A stretch of DNA of 64,000 nucleotides from Rhyacophila brunnea. Taxonomy: Eukaryota > Arthropoda > Insecta > Trichoptera > Rhyacophilidae. Both the position numbers and the translations under genes were made by a program. Every line of letters starts with the position of its first letter. Position 1 is the stretch's first letter. Below, piece by piece: positions 52,191 through 64,000 of the stretch. The stretch is taken from contig JAGYXB010000558.1 of assembly GCA_022495005.1 (NCBI GenBank), positions 206,391 through 270,390 of the forward strand, in the 5' to 3' direction. Below the pieces are notes generated by a model. That model saw nothing but the letters and a program-made list of their open reading frames with translations, ran no database searches and had not been told where the DNA came from.

Positions 52191-54014
52191 CTCGAAATCT
52201 GTCAAGATCTCTTTGTTTGTTGATGTATTGTTTCCAGGTGATGGTTATTAGTTCACCTTACAAAATTGTTCGTTGATTAATTAGGTATAAAATATTAGTT
52301 TAAATGTAGTTTAATAATTTTCCAATAGTTTTTTATATAACTTTAATGTTGTCAACTATTAATACTAGATGGAAAAACAACAGGATATTAAAGTAAGTCC
52401 CTATTTAAATAATATATTTTTGTAATGACCAAGACAGATTCATTCGTGGAGAAGCAAGGGAGGACATTGTCATATAAAAAAAACCTTTGAATATCTTTAT
52501 TTTTTTTATCTATGATTTTGGTCTAGTGTTATGTTTTATGCAATGCTAAAAATATGCTAGTTATAGTATGAAAAATTCTCATTTTTACTGTAATAAATTA
52601 AATTTCTGGTACGTTATTTATTATCAGGTGACATTTCCTACTCTCACTAATTTCCCAGGTGTACCTATTTGATTTAGCAGTCATCTAAATAGTAAATTTT
52701 AGTCACTGTAAGCCAATCTACCTCACGGAAAAAGTGTCATTTATTATTATTCCCTTGGAGTTTTATATTTTTTCGAGGTAACATTTTTAACAAGCTGTGA
52801 TAAAAATAGACAACACTCAACTTTGCCTTATGTCTGTTTTATTGTCTCTCTCTTAAGACTAAAGGAACGCATAAAATATAAAGCACAAAAATGAATAACA
52901 TTACCTAGTATATTTAGATTTGAAAATGATATCGCAAACCTTCGTATTATACTATAAATAGCTGTACCCGGTTCCGCACGAGGTCACTTTATTGATTGAT
53001 ATATTATGTAATAATTTCATTTAACCAATCAATAATAATCACACTTTGCAATATCAAAATAACTGTTTAATCTTGGAGAACAAACAATATGACGTCACAA
53101 TGAAAATAATTCTGACAGTACCTAGTAAAAGTCAAACAAATGAACGACAAAATTAAATTCGAATCTTAAATATGCAAACATAAAGTTAGTTAATCAATGG
53201 TAAAAATTCAAAATCGTAAGAAACAACCAAATATAAATTTTATATTATCCTAGCTGAAGTACCCGACAGCTTAGTCAAACTATTTGTTCAACCTATTCGG
53301 GCTGAAACCACATACACATTTTGATTGAAATATAAACAACCCACCCATAAATATAATAATTGTTATTGAATAGAGCACAAGTAAGAGCATTGCTTTTAGA
53401 AAATGGAAAACCGGGCATACCCTTTAGGAACTGGATGAACATCTTTGATGTAATTAAATGATCTTAACAAGACCAGAAATTCAAGCCCATAAGGACAATA
53501 TTCGGAAGACAGTGTTGCTCTTAACTGTTTTCCGTTGACTTATTTGAAAAGCGAAGGTACATGTAAATTTAACAGATCAATACTTACAAGGCACAACCCC
53601 AGAAATATAATTAGCCAGGAAACTGAGATCTGCCTACCAAGGCTTCAGTTAAAAGAAGCAGTAAAAAAAATATCGGTGTCTGTACTTATGTACGCGCGTT
53701 AGAAGTTATACTTCTTTGGCGTAACAAAATAAAATAATCTCACACCGTGTTAGTCAAAATTCACATCAACCAAAAATATTCAAACAGTTAGAAAATAGTT
53801 TTCACATAAATATGTAATAGGTACCAAACAAAAGTAACGTACCTATCACACTTAAAAATATTAAGCTTAGTTTTGACAGCTAATCACATATAAAAAGGAG
53901 TAGGTACAATTCACAACGCAAAAGAATATTTTTCACCAAGCAAAATAATCCATACTTCTTATTCTACGGTCACTATGGTCGGCTATGATCACATCATTGC
54001 GCGAGACGTCATGT
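52191..54014. other. No recognisable gene
   Basis: AT-rich. I see no long open frame, repeat partner or tRNA-like sequence. Confidence 0.5.
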
Positions 54015-54247
54015 TTCCGACCATGTCCGATCCTGATAGGATCATATGGGCCTTCACAGAGTGGAGGTTTGTATTGACAGATTTTGTTTTTTACGAAAAA
54101 TGGATGTCCGCCACTTGCTCAACCTATTAGGCCCATACCCTGACACACACAAATTGAAAAACAATATGTATACTTGCCAGACCCAGGATTCGAACCTGGG
54201 ACCCACGGCTTTATAGTCCAACGCTTAAACCGCGCGGCCACCGTGGG
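54015..54247 (-). mobile_element. SINE family 1, best-preserved full copy
   Basis: Read on the minus strand: CACCCACGGTGGCCGCGCGG (A-box region), GGTTCGAATCCTGGGTCTGG (B box), body with TTTTTCAATTTGTGTGTGTC and GGTTGAGCAAGTGGCGGAC, then CAAACCTCCACTCTGTGAAG and the 3' end GGATCGGACATGGTCGG. About 233 bp, a good reference for the family. Confidence 0.9.
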
Positions 54248-54408
54248 TGTAAATAATAAACTATGATATAAGATAGAATTGACGTTTTAATAGCCCCATA
54301 TCAATAAAAACTAGAATAAAGGAGGGCTGCTTATTGGAGTGCCGCTAGTTTATTTCTAGACACTTCTATCACTAAATAAATTATTTAATTATTTCTCGTT
54401 GTTTTTAA

Positions 54409-54496
54409 CAATAATAAATTCGTTTCCTAGGCAACGGAAAAATTCTTCGTACATATAATAATAAATTCGCTGCCTAGGTAACGGAACAATTCTAAA
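54409..54496. promoter_or_regulatory. Two RFX X-box motifs in a 47-bp tandem duplication
   Basis: GTTTCCTAGGCAAC (54422-54435) and GCTGCCTAGGTAAC (54469-54482) each fit the X-box consensus RYYNYY-N(1-3)-RRNRAC exactly. They lie in two copies of a unit (AATAATAAATTCG...CAACGGAA) 47 bp apart. No adjacent gene was recognised. Confidence 0.5.
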
Positions 54497-54542
54497 CTAT
54501 AATATTATACTGTATAATCGTCACGATTGCATTATCATAATA

Positions 54543-54612
54543 CTGTCGCGTAAAGGCAGTGCGTTCGGCTGATAACCGAACAAACGTGGTTCGAATCCAA
54601 TCGAGTGCGATT
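54543..54612 (+). mobile_element. tRNA-like head of SINE family 2
   Basis: GGCAGTGCG, a 5-bp anticodon stem TTCGG/CCGAA around CTGATAA, and a B box GGTTCGAATCC are present, but the acceptor and T stems pair poorly. Similarity to the head at 46155 argues for a SINE rather than a working tRNA gene. Confidence 0.5.
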
Positions 54613-57600
54613 TTTTTCGTGTGAAAAAATAAATTATGTGTTACATGTCACACGCCAAAAATACACACTGCTCTGATTTTCTAAACGTGCTTAAAGAAGT
54701 ACAACTTCAAAAATCAATTGATTATGACAGTCAGAAGTCAGAGACAATATTACGAACATTTTATACTGGCTTACTTAAAACAGCAGAATGATTGAGTCTC
54801 TATAATAGAATGCTCTATAATTACGTCACATCCTTTTCTGAGTACCAATTTCCCATAAATACAGAGTAGAATAATAATTATAGCTAAGAAAGACTCAAAT
54901 CGATTGATAATGAATGAATGATGACCATTCAAATTAGTATTTTTCCCTTACAAAACAGAGTGACGATTTAACATGCAGTTACTGAGATAAACACAAAAAT
55001 AACAATTGAATATCGATGGAATTATTTCCATTTTACGATATGGGCGAAAAGATGTCGATTCGTGAACTATTCCATTATATTATACTAGTATATTTCAAAT
55101 ACGTCATATTATCTGACATGACACATCGACGCAATACTATGCAGAATGCAGCAACAGATTTCGTGACAACCTCACTATCGCATAGTGGTATAATAATAAT
55201 ATGCAATCCGTTGCAAATAATGTTCACAGTTAGGGCTGTTTCCGCTTTATTTATGAGGTTCATATTATTTGAGTAGTCTAGCCGCCAGTAGCGTAGATCA
55301 ACTTTTAAGACAAGGAAGGCAGTAAGTGTAGACTTTTTAAAATCATGATGTACTTATAATATAATTACGAAAGCTGTATAGTGAATCGTGAAAGTGAAGC
55401 GAAAGCGTTGTGAATGTAGCCAACATAATAGTAAATATTATTCAAGGTGTGTGAACGGATGTATTGTTATGTCGGAATTGTATTTGACAAAATTTTATTA
55501 CACTTTACGCAATTGTGTACTGAGAATGCATTTAAAAAATGTGTTTAGTCTAATTAAATCACGATATTAGATGTCTTACAGGCTCTATAGTCTATGGTAT
55601 TGATTACAGTAGGTATGTATAATATTCAGTTTTCATATACGTACTGATTTTGAAATTTCCGCAGATAGTGACGTCATTGTCTGTAAAGTTTCATAAAATA
55701 TCCGTACGGATGGTTGAAGAAATAATAGCTGTATTATAAAAAAATGTCAAAATGACCCTGGTCTTATTTACCGTCTCAGGAAGAAAAACTTAGTATTCTA
55801 ACTCTTAGTATTTATTAACGTACAAATTATTATCGTGAAAATTTTACGTTTTCACGATAACAAATTCATATGGTAGATTGCTGAGTTTGCCGAATGTGTT
55901 TGTTGTTAAATAAACTAACCCTTCAAATTGAAATCTTGTTTCATGACTATCTGCCTAGTGGGAGGATTAACGTCTGAAGGTTACACTACTTACGTAAAAA
56001 AACAATATTCTATACCAGTTGGCGTGCGAGACTTTTAATGAGGAAAGAACAGACGTGTCTATTTCTCTTATCAACTCGTCTCACCCTATCCGAATGAATT
56101 TGTGAAGCAATCTGAATATACACGCAAAATATTCGATGGTGTGTGTAAGACACTTCTTCTACACAGTTCTTTCATAGCACATAGATATTTTCTCATATCT
56201 ATCCATTCACGGCGAATATTATGCTATGTATTTTTATATTATACACTTTTTATAGCGCACGCCACTGCTTGCCACATAATATCAATATTATATCAATTAT
56301 TATTGGTTAGCATATTATTTTTACTTCCTTAATGAGTACCTACGATGCTTCGTTTATCGACTACCTAATTTATATTATATATGTTTTAATTTATTATTGA
56401 ACAAATTAATTAAAGTAGCAATCGATTACTAATTATGAAAAATACTGTATCATGTCCATAAAAATGTATTGAAAATAATTTAAATAAAATTATATGGTTC
56501 GACCTACAACTGTTAATTTTCAAGAGATTCAGCATTTACTTTGTGCCAATTCATGACTTATAAAATGGGGTAGTATTCACCATATATAGATATTATTTCT
56601 ATGGCACGCGTTTATCTCACTTGGTAAGCTTTTTAAATATGGGTGTAGAAATACAATTGAGTTTATGCATGGTTATAATTATCGTTAAACTGTGGTAAAA
56701 GGAGGCATAATATGTTAGATTTATCAGCTTTTATCGAGTACTGAATATAGAAAATAAATCGTCTGAAAAACGCCATCAATTTATAATTTATATCCAACGT
56801 CTGTCTATATAATGATTTTTTTGATTTCCTAACGAAAAATATGCCTTAGTATGTGAGTTACACCAGCATATTATTTAATTCGTAGAAATGGAATTGAAGT
56901 ATATTATCAGCTTAGTAAAATAAAATATATTAAAACTAAACTATATAATATGCCTATTATTAAATATATTATTTAAAAAATATATATTTAATACAGTCTA
57001 ACATTTTGTTTGCATTTTTTTGTTATCGCAATTCCTCAGTCATAAACAACTTATCATAATCTATATATTATGCAATTGATAATATTTCATTGTTGAGATA
57101 CTATTAAATTAACACCAAGTAAACTTCAATACTGTATTTTACATCATTATTTGTATAGCCTTGATAATTGTGACAATTGAAATAGCTACCGACTGATAAA
57201 TTAATTTGTCGAATTTATTGTAATAAAGTATTAATTTGGAAGATTATTATGTCGTAAGTACCCATGTGTATGCCTGTAGTGAATTTTCAATTATTCCAAT
57301 ACTTAAATGAAAAACAATGCGTTTTCCATATAATATTTTATTTGAGAAAGATGGTGGTAGCTACATATTTTATTTAAAAAAAATTCTAGAAGCTTTCCAC
57401 TCCTCTCTGAATATAAATACTTAAGTAGAACACTTTCGATTCGAAACGTTCTCGTCTCTCCCCAAATTGAGTACGTTCTCTCTCAAATAGTCACTTCATA
57501 TTATTGCGCAATAATTTAAAGTGACTCTTCTCCGTTTTTGAGTATCCTTTATAATATAAGTATTATCTAATAATATATCTGTAGACAATTTAGACTATAA

Positions 57601-58284
57601 TTCATCAAAAGTAACACAAATTGGCAGAAATAACTTAATAAATATTTATGTTATATTTTCGAAGAACAAAAACAAATATATTGAAATAATAATACATAAA
57701 TATATCCAATATCCTTCGAACTATTTTGATTGATTGACTTTGTATCTAAAATTGCTCTGAATATTGTAAAAAACCAAAATTCGATAAAAGTACGAAGAAT
57801 CAGCTTAACATAATATGAATATTGAATATTGCTTGAATGGGATTGACAACATCGCGTGACGGGTAATGGGGTATTTTTTTCAAACCGTCAAACACATAAT
57901 CGCTGACTGTCAGAAAACACAATATATTTTACTTTATCCAAAAAAATTAATAGCGATGTTTGCTTAGACGGACTTTGTCAATATGTATAGATACTATTTT
58001 ATTTCAATCAATGTGATTAATTTATTTTTAAAACAACACTTTCTCCCAAGTAACCACTTACACATTGCTAACTCGATAATATTATAGTATAATTAAATTA
58101 AAATAGTATATATATATACATATTTAATTACGTTTACGTATACCCATTGTAGAACAAAGTTTAGCGCGCTACGATTCTTATGGGTGAGCTGGGGACTCGA
58201 ACCCCGCTTGTAATATCAATGTTATATTTTTTCACCAATATATAATATACACAATAATTTATACTATGGACTGAGGGTACTTGA
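54613..58284. other. No recognisable gene
   Basis: Strongly AT-rich. Short open frames at 55016, 55388 and 56102 show no family pattern. A lone inverted B-box-like site, GGGGACTCGAACCCCGC, lies at 58191. Confidence 0.5.
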
Positions 58285-58920
58285 TGTACTATTCTATTTG
58301 AGTCACTTTTTGCGACCCTTTTGGCATCTTGAGAGTGGGTCGATTGTTTGGGCCCCGCATCAGTTGAAATATGACCTTATGGTGGAGCGAGTTCAAAAGA
58401 AATTTTTGAGACTCCTTTATTTGAGGTTATATGGATACTATCCGTGGCTTTATCCAACTGACTTTCTCTTAGGTATGCTAACATACTGTAGTTTAAGTGC
58501 TAGAAGATATCAATATTTGGCCACGTATTTTTTCGACTAATACGTGGTGTGAATGAGAACTCTGCCATTCTTGGTAATATTGACTTGTGTGTCCCTGATA
58601 ACTATCTTAGAAATCGGGAGCATCAGTTGTTTGTTCTCGCGAGGAGCAGAACTAACCTGCCAATTGGTAGAGCAATAACTCTGTTCAACCAAATTGCTTC
58701 GGATGTTGATATATTCCATCTACGTGAGAATGAGTATAGGTGGACGTTATTTTATAAATTCTTAAAATAGGGTCTGCTTAACTCATCCAGTGTACTTCCT
58801 TGTACCTATATACTTCATATTTTTTGTATTTACACATTTATACTATAGAATAACTTAATATTGCATAATTACAATATTACATAATACTTTTTCAATACTT
58901 AATATTTATTTGTTTCTAAA
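58285..58920 (+). pseudogene. Jockey-type LINE 3' end, one frameshift
   Basis: Frame 58298-58540 reads VWAPHQLKYDLMVERVQKKF, LRLYGYYPWLYPTDF and YCSLSARRYQYLATYFFD. After a frameshift at about 58540 it continues 58549-58770 with NYLRNREHQLFVLARSRTNL to the stop. This is the Jockey-clade RT C-terminal pattern. Its 3' UTR is interrupted by an inserted element and resumes at 59361. Confidence 0.85.
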
Positions 58921-59359
58921 GCGTCAATTAAATTGAGCTTTTTTACGAGCTGATTATTGGCAAATTTATAATCTGCCTGTAAATTCGCCCAGTGTAATCA
59001 TCGAACAAGCTAATAAGCAGGTTGTAAACCCTCCACCGAGAAAAGTTGAAAGCCGGTCAACTTTATAAGCTACACGCCGGCTTGTGGGCGTATCGCGTCT
59101 GCGCAGTAGAGCCTGGTGGTGGAAAAACGAACTACTCATTTTGAAATTTACCTTTTTGACGTTTAATGGAAACATTATTATGGAGCGTAGCGACTTCCCA
59201 CCAAAAAAACGAACTACGTTCCGTCAAAATCGCTCGCTGGCTTGTGGCTTATCAGCGAATGGAAAATTTTGTGTGTAATCATGAAATCGCAGTAGCTGAA
59301 CCGCCCGCTTTTAAATTTGCCAATAATCAGCTCATAAAAAAGCTCAATGTAATTGACGC
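58921..59359. mobile_element. Short inverted-repeat element inside a LINE, copy 2 (partner 13696-14063)
   Basis: Terminal repeats of about 50 bp, GCGTCAATTAAATTGAGC and its complement. Counting AGCGTCAATT as the end leaves TAA on both sides (58917-58919 and 59361-59363), a 3-bp duplication of the kind made by PIF/Harbinger elements. No transposase is encoded. Confidence 0.8.
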
Positions 59360-59450
59360 TTAAATGTCATGTTGTGAACGTCTTAAACTTATAATTTGTA
59401 ATGTCCACAATATGTAAAATAAATTAAAATTGAATTAAAATTGAATTGAA
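59360..59450 (+). mobile_element. Rest of the Jockey LINE 3' UTR
   Basis: ATGTTGTGAACGTCTTAAAC and GTCCACAATATG match, inverted, the 3' UTR at 18640-18700 and end in an (ATTGAA)n-type tail. Confidence 0.75.
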
Positions 59451-60869
59451 TTGAATCTTTTAGGCTCACTCACCAATTATAAGGTTTTCGCGTTTTTTAT
59501 TGTATTACGTTGTTATATATTCGTGAGTAAAGTATATTTCATGTACATTTGCTATCGGTGTGTGCGCATATAGTGCCTGAAGATGTCGAAAAAAAATACT
59601 TAAACGGATTAATACTTAAAAAAATAAATCAATTGGAATATGTGTTTACATAAAACCGTGATGTAAGCCTAAATAGTTAAACCATTTTTAGCAACCAAGA
59701 AATAAAAAATGAAAGACATTCTATAATTTATTATTGAATATCTTCTTCCTTCCTATAAATATAATATATTGTATTATGATGTAGTATTTTTTTTAATTTA
59801 TTATACAGCAATAATAATTGCGTTTATTCTACTGTTAAGCATAAAGTAATAGGACAGTGTAATATTTTTTTGCCATTTGCTGGTCATATTGGTTATATTT
59901 TATATTTTAATTTTTAATCAACTGAATATGTGGTTTCATAATAATACAATACTTAATCGATAAACTGTGTTCTTAAAGGATAACACCTCACAATATCGTT
60001 TATTAATAAAACATTGATTTATCTTGTATTAAGGGTCTCTTGTACTGTGCAAGGGTGGAAATTTCACGGGAAGTGTGCTCTAGCGAACGTAGATGAGAGG
60101 TTTGTGTGGACATTTCTACGCATCAATGGGAAAACACGGCCTAAGGGATGGAAACCAGACGGAAATAACAGGCTAAATTGAGTCTGAGGATTTAGTAGTC
60201 AAAGCCTTATTTTGCATTCAGGAATAATAATTATTACTACGTATTAAAATATTATAAAATATAATAATATATTATACAATACGAATGAATAATGAAATAA
60301 CTAATTGTGATTTTTTTCAATATTTAAAATAATGATATTAAATATTTTATCTTTTACATTCATTCAGTTTGAAAAGCCATAAAAATAATATCTCTCACGT
60401 TCGACAATTCGCAACTGACAATTCTGAAAAATATAATTTTCTATAGGTACATTCTTACCCGTGTGGATTCATGACCTCTTCTGAATCAAAACTGTATTTT
60501 CATGTCAGGATTATACGGTAGCTAGGGCTATGAAACTGATCAATATACTCCCTAGAGACGTGAACGTTATAATTGGAAATATGCAACGTATTTTGTTTTC
60601 CATTTTTTATAAAAATTATAATTAAAATTTTGTCTTCTTACTTTTTGCTTTGAATAACAATATTAAATTAACGTAATTTGGTGTTTTTATTTTACCATAA
60701 GCCAACTACACTCCTCACTATCGTTTGTTTTCTGACTACGTACTATATTTTTGATATTTTTTCACCTTAAAGATCATGCTACGAACGACTTATCATTATA
60801 ATTTTCAATCTTATAAAATATTTAAAAACGTAATATTAGTATTTTTTGTAGGTCGTAATAGATTTTTTC
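59451..60869. other. No recognisable gene
   Basis: AT-rich. A less AT-rich patch at 60045-60170 has no recognised content. Confidence 0.5.
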
Positions 60870-60970
60870 GAGTTAAGGGTCATCCATGTATGACGTCACG
60901 CCCCAAAGGTTAATATTATGAAGATTTTTGACGAAGGGGAGTTGTACTAAATGTGACGTCACGAAATATA
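60870..60970. repeat. Inverted TGACGTCAC pair in a repeat fragment
   Basis: GGGTCATCCATGTATGACGTCAC at 60885 and TGTGACGTCACGAAA at 60953 lie 50 bp apart. The first resembles the (G)GGTCATCCATAAA..CGTCAC end common to short insect DNA repeats. Confidence 0.45.
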
Positions 60971-61469
60971 CAAAATATTATAAGCTCATTTTCCTCCCGA
61001 GATATTTCGTAACATATAATATCCTGACATTTTAACGTGTATGTAGTAACAAATGATTTGTTGATATTTTTCAATTTCAAAATCTATTCATATAATTTAA
61101 TATGTGGCTCATGGAAACCACATACTCTCATATATTATCAACGTCCCAATGCTACTAGTGCGGAAGGTTTACCAATGAAATGAACTATGTTTATAATTAC
61201 CTAATGTAGGCCTCCGAATCCTCGGCTAGCTCCGGGCCTGGAGTGGAGGTACACTCAAATGTTGGAAGAACAGGTAGGCACTTATTATAGTTATTAAAAA
61301 CACCAAATCACTATATTATATACTAATTTATTGTTCCATAACCACGATACAACAGAAAAAAAAAAGTCAATTTACTAAAGTTTATGTTCAAAATATTATT
61401 ATAAGAGAAACTAAATTATTATGTAATATTATTATAGAAACTAATTATTTATTTATTAATAATTATTTA
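60971..61469. other. No recognisable gene
   Basis: AT-rich apart from GGCTAGCTCCGGGCCTGG near 61225; nothing identified. Confidence 0.4.
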
Positions 61470-62900
61470 TTATAAGTCGCGAGCGAGATTGCGCGAGCGC
61501 GGGTCACTGTCCGGAAAAGGTTGAGGACCGGGTCCGGTAATGAGTAAGGAAAATTATGCGCAAAACGACTAAGTCGCTGACTGACACTTCGCGTAAGTAC
61601 CGACGTACGAGTATCGACCAATAGGTATTTCTACCTTGGCGAATACTTCTTCGCAAGTCTCAGCGACTTGTATGTAAAAATTCGGATAAAATTACGCCGC
61701 TGACCTTCGCAGGGTTCAGGGTCGTAAACGAGAGCGAAGACTGATATTGAAATTCAAAATAGTGGGTTTATATGCAAATCTGGCCGATTTCATCCCTTAG
61801 CTCAACGTTTTTCGGGTGACAAAATTAATTAACGGTTTCCTTACGAGAGTGGCGGAAATTGTACAATGACTAATTACCCGCGACATCTACGTAAGGGCCG
61901 ACTAAGTAAAATTATGGGCGCGAGTCGACGCTCGCCGGTGGGCGGCGTCGCTCACTCGTCACGTACGTCCTTCGAGTACCTAGGAGTACCGAGAGCGTGT
62001 AATTGTTGTAGCAGTACCGCAGTGTTTCTGGGCCAGCCCCACGAAAAACGCACCTACGAAGACGTGCGAGGCATCGACGGATTCGTGGTTGAATTACCTA
62101 TCGATACAGCACACCCCCCGCGTGGTGGCGCTCTTCGTGGCTGAGGGAGGGGCGTTCCCGCGGCGGCCGGCTTTACGGGCCCTAGCGGCGCGAAGGTACC
62201 TCTCACCCAGAAACAAGAGTACTACAAAGTTAGCCTGGATGATAAGGCGTCATATGCCAGTGGTTAACTGGGCATATTTGCGGCACCAGGCCTTCGACAG
62301 CGCATACCAGTCCTTCGGCCAACTACCGTTGGGGGGCTCAGCTTTGAGGCGCCCCGACGGCCTGAATACCTACTTGACGTTGGTCTAAGAATATGAACTC
62401 GGTAGATTGGTAATTTAACTACAAAATAAAAGCTTAATATAAAACAATATCAAGCGGGGAAGTTACTTGATTCTAATATATAAACGTATTGGTCGCGCAA
62501 TCTTTCACACATTAACAACTAATATAGCTCGGTGTCGCCACGGGCACATACTTACGACTAGTTGACGGATGTCATTCCGTCAACCAAACATATAGGCAGT
62601 AATAATTGCTTAGTACATACTCATACCTAGCCGATCAAAGATTTCCCGCACTTTATTCCAGTACGTGGTCTCCTTGATCGACCGAAATCATTGATCCGAT
62701 TCTCCCGTCGTGCGTGAGCGTGATGCCGTCATACACGCGAGCGAGAGGGGCTCTGTCACTGCAAAGCGAGCAAATTTGTATCGCGAAATCGATTTCTACA
62801 CATACGACAGAGACGCCGTCGTATGTGAGAGCAGGAAAGCTGCCAGAATACCGATTCGGAAACGCCGCGCGCGGAATGACCGCGGATATTAATGATCAGA
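61470..62900. other. CpG-rich stretch, unexplained
   Basis: CG dinucleotides and G+C are far more frequent here than in the flanking sequence, especially 61485-61720, 61860-62380 and 62700-62880. Three short plus-strand frames (61866-62144, 62089-62388, 62710-62905) are open but overlap one another in different frames and show no known domain. A hairpin GACGGATGTCATTCCGTC lies at 62565. It could be a promoter CpG cluster, a decayed retroelement, or foreign in origin. Confidence 0.4.
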
Positions 62901-64000
62901 ATTGATATGCAAATTAATTACGCGGGATCGTGATTATAATCGGATCGATGATTGCCTAGGTGTTGCTATGCTTTGTGATTGCACATACGTGCAAATGGGA
63001 GCCTTCGCAACAGGCCTATGAGCATATGTTAACAATTACTGTGCCGTGTACGTGCGACGCGTAGCGACATCGATCTATATGCCCTTATCATTACGTACAT
63101 CTTAACTATCTTATTTTACATACCATCAACGCCCATCCATAAGTCCCCCTTTATTACCGTTTAATCCTTTGCTTTATATATGAATATTATATTACAATTT
63201 ACACTATACATTAACATTACAAACAAATCATATTTAATTTAATTACCCTTTACCATATTATATTCGACAAACAAAATTCAACCTTATACTATATTACCTA
63301 TTACCTATATTTACATGGTCAGTGGCGACCGACTTAACCATCCACAGTTCACTCTGAGAAGCCGTGGGGCCTGTCAGAGCAAACTGCGGGACTTAACATA
63401 TGACATATTTTGTTCAGCTTTGCCAAGGGTCATCAACATTTCATCGGTGGCGCATTGACTACCAGGGTCAGACCGAGCGGCTGGGTGGCACTACTCCTTA
63501 TGGGAGTGCCCCCCACAGGGGCGGAAAAACCTGTCGGTGACACTAACTAGTACCAAACATTCGTACGACTGTTTTAAAATCAATCAATTAATTACATTGG
63601 CATTTTTTGACGAATCCTTTATGATAAAAGAATATTAGAAGTAGTTTTCTTGTTTTTAACGCTGTATCATTATTTTCCAGGTATCATACAATGCTGACGA
63701 TTCATAGATGTGTTTAGTTCTCGCAAAATATAAGGGTAAGTGTTTTTTAAATACCAGTGTATTATATACTTTTCATTTAATAATCTAATGACAATATTTT
63801 ATTGCTATAATACCCACTCTTTTTGATCATTGAAATTGTTATACATTCGCTCAACACATATAAAGCGTTGACAACCTAATAAAAATATATTTTTTACGAT
63901 TTATTTTACCATACATAATTTTAATGTTTATTTCTCTTTATTTCGAGATTTAATGAGCGAATAGTAGGCTAGTTACATCTTCTATGATGTTGGCAACTTA
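62901..64000. other. No recognisable gene
   Basis: AT-rich with a less AT-rich patch at 63315-63545 (GTCAGTGGCGACCGACTTAA to GGCGGAAAAACCTGTCGG). No protein, repeat partner or RNA gene recognised. Confidence 0.4.

Noticed and set aside
54543..54612. Functional tRNA-Ile gene
   Set aside because: Anticodon stem is good but acceptor and T stems pair poorly, and the head resembles a SINE at 46155.
55016..55276. 86-codon open frame
   Set aside because: No domain or splice support, and an overlapping antisense frame of similar length.
58185..58215. tRNA 3' half (GGGGTTCGAGTCCCC on the minus strand)
   Set aside because: No A box or acceptor partner upstream; treated as a remnant.

Overview
The window is eukaryotic and almost certainly arthropod, most likely insect. 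It is AT-rich, its genes have long introns with GT..AG borders, and it is packed with RTE-type LINE 3' ends with (TGA)n tails, Jockey-type LINE 3' ends, tRNA-derived SINEs and short hAT-like and foldback DNA elements. The RTE tail motif and frequent TAGGTA strings fit Lepidoptera or Hemiptera; I cannot decide between these from sequence alone. There is no bacterial gene organisation, rRNA or CRISPR.

Host genes. Two paralogous multi-C2H2 zinc-finger genes lie in tandem on the + strand. Gene A has exons 5287-5346 (tentative), 7658-7789, 14124-14270 and 15807-16889, with 9 fingers. Gene B has exons 26144-26305, 29069-29191 and 29984-31111, with 10 fingers. All introns inside the coding part are phase 0, and five of the six N-terminal and linker exon segments after the tentative first exon carry a hydrophobic-K-x-E motif, which looks like a SUMO-attachment site. 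The first ~1 kb of the window duplicates the block just 3' of gene A, junctions included, so a third paralogue probably ends just left of the window. A lone exon with the start of a THAP-type zinc finger lies between the genes at 22923-22995.

Mobile elements fill most of the rest. The centrepiece is a 10.8-kb LTR retroelement on the - strand (32376-43157) with very long 2.6-kb LTRs, a tRNA-Lys-like primer site, a gag gene and no visible polymerase. Its gag frame ends in one TGA and then stays open for 550 more sense codons of unrecognised protein, with no AUG in the first 362. A third frame carries a duplicated peptide that differs only at silent sites. Four copies of a hairpin repeat with compensating base changes and a 52-bp tandem array lie in the 3' half.

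Other elements have exact target duplications that I could read directly: hAT-like elements at 5728-6467, 9263-9840 and 14661-15654 (8-bp duplications); a 2.0-kb decayed transposon at 20082-22119 (4-bp GTAT); and a pair of short elements without terminal repeats at 19500-19765 and 28232-28506 (9-bp duplications each). Several sit inside older SINEs or LINEs, which gives relative ages. A 1.39-kb near-perfect palindrome flanked by TTAA lies at 23065-24462.

From 43 kb to the end I see no host gene: AT-rich sequence with LINE and SINE remnants, a tandem pair of RFX X-box motifs (54422-54482), and an unexplained CpG-rich stretch at 61470-62900.
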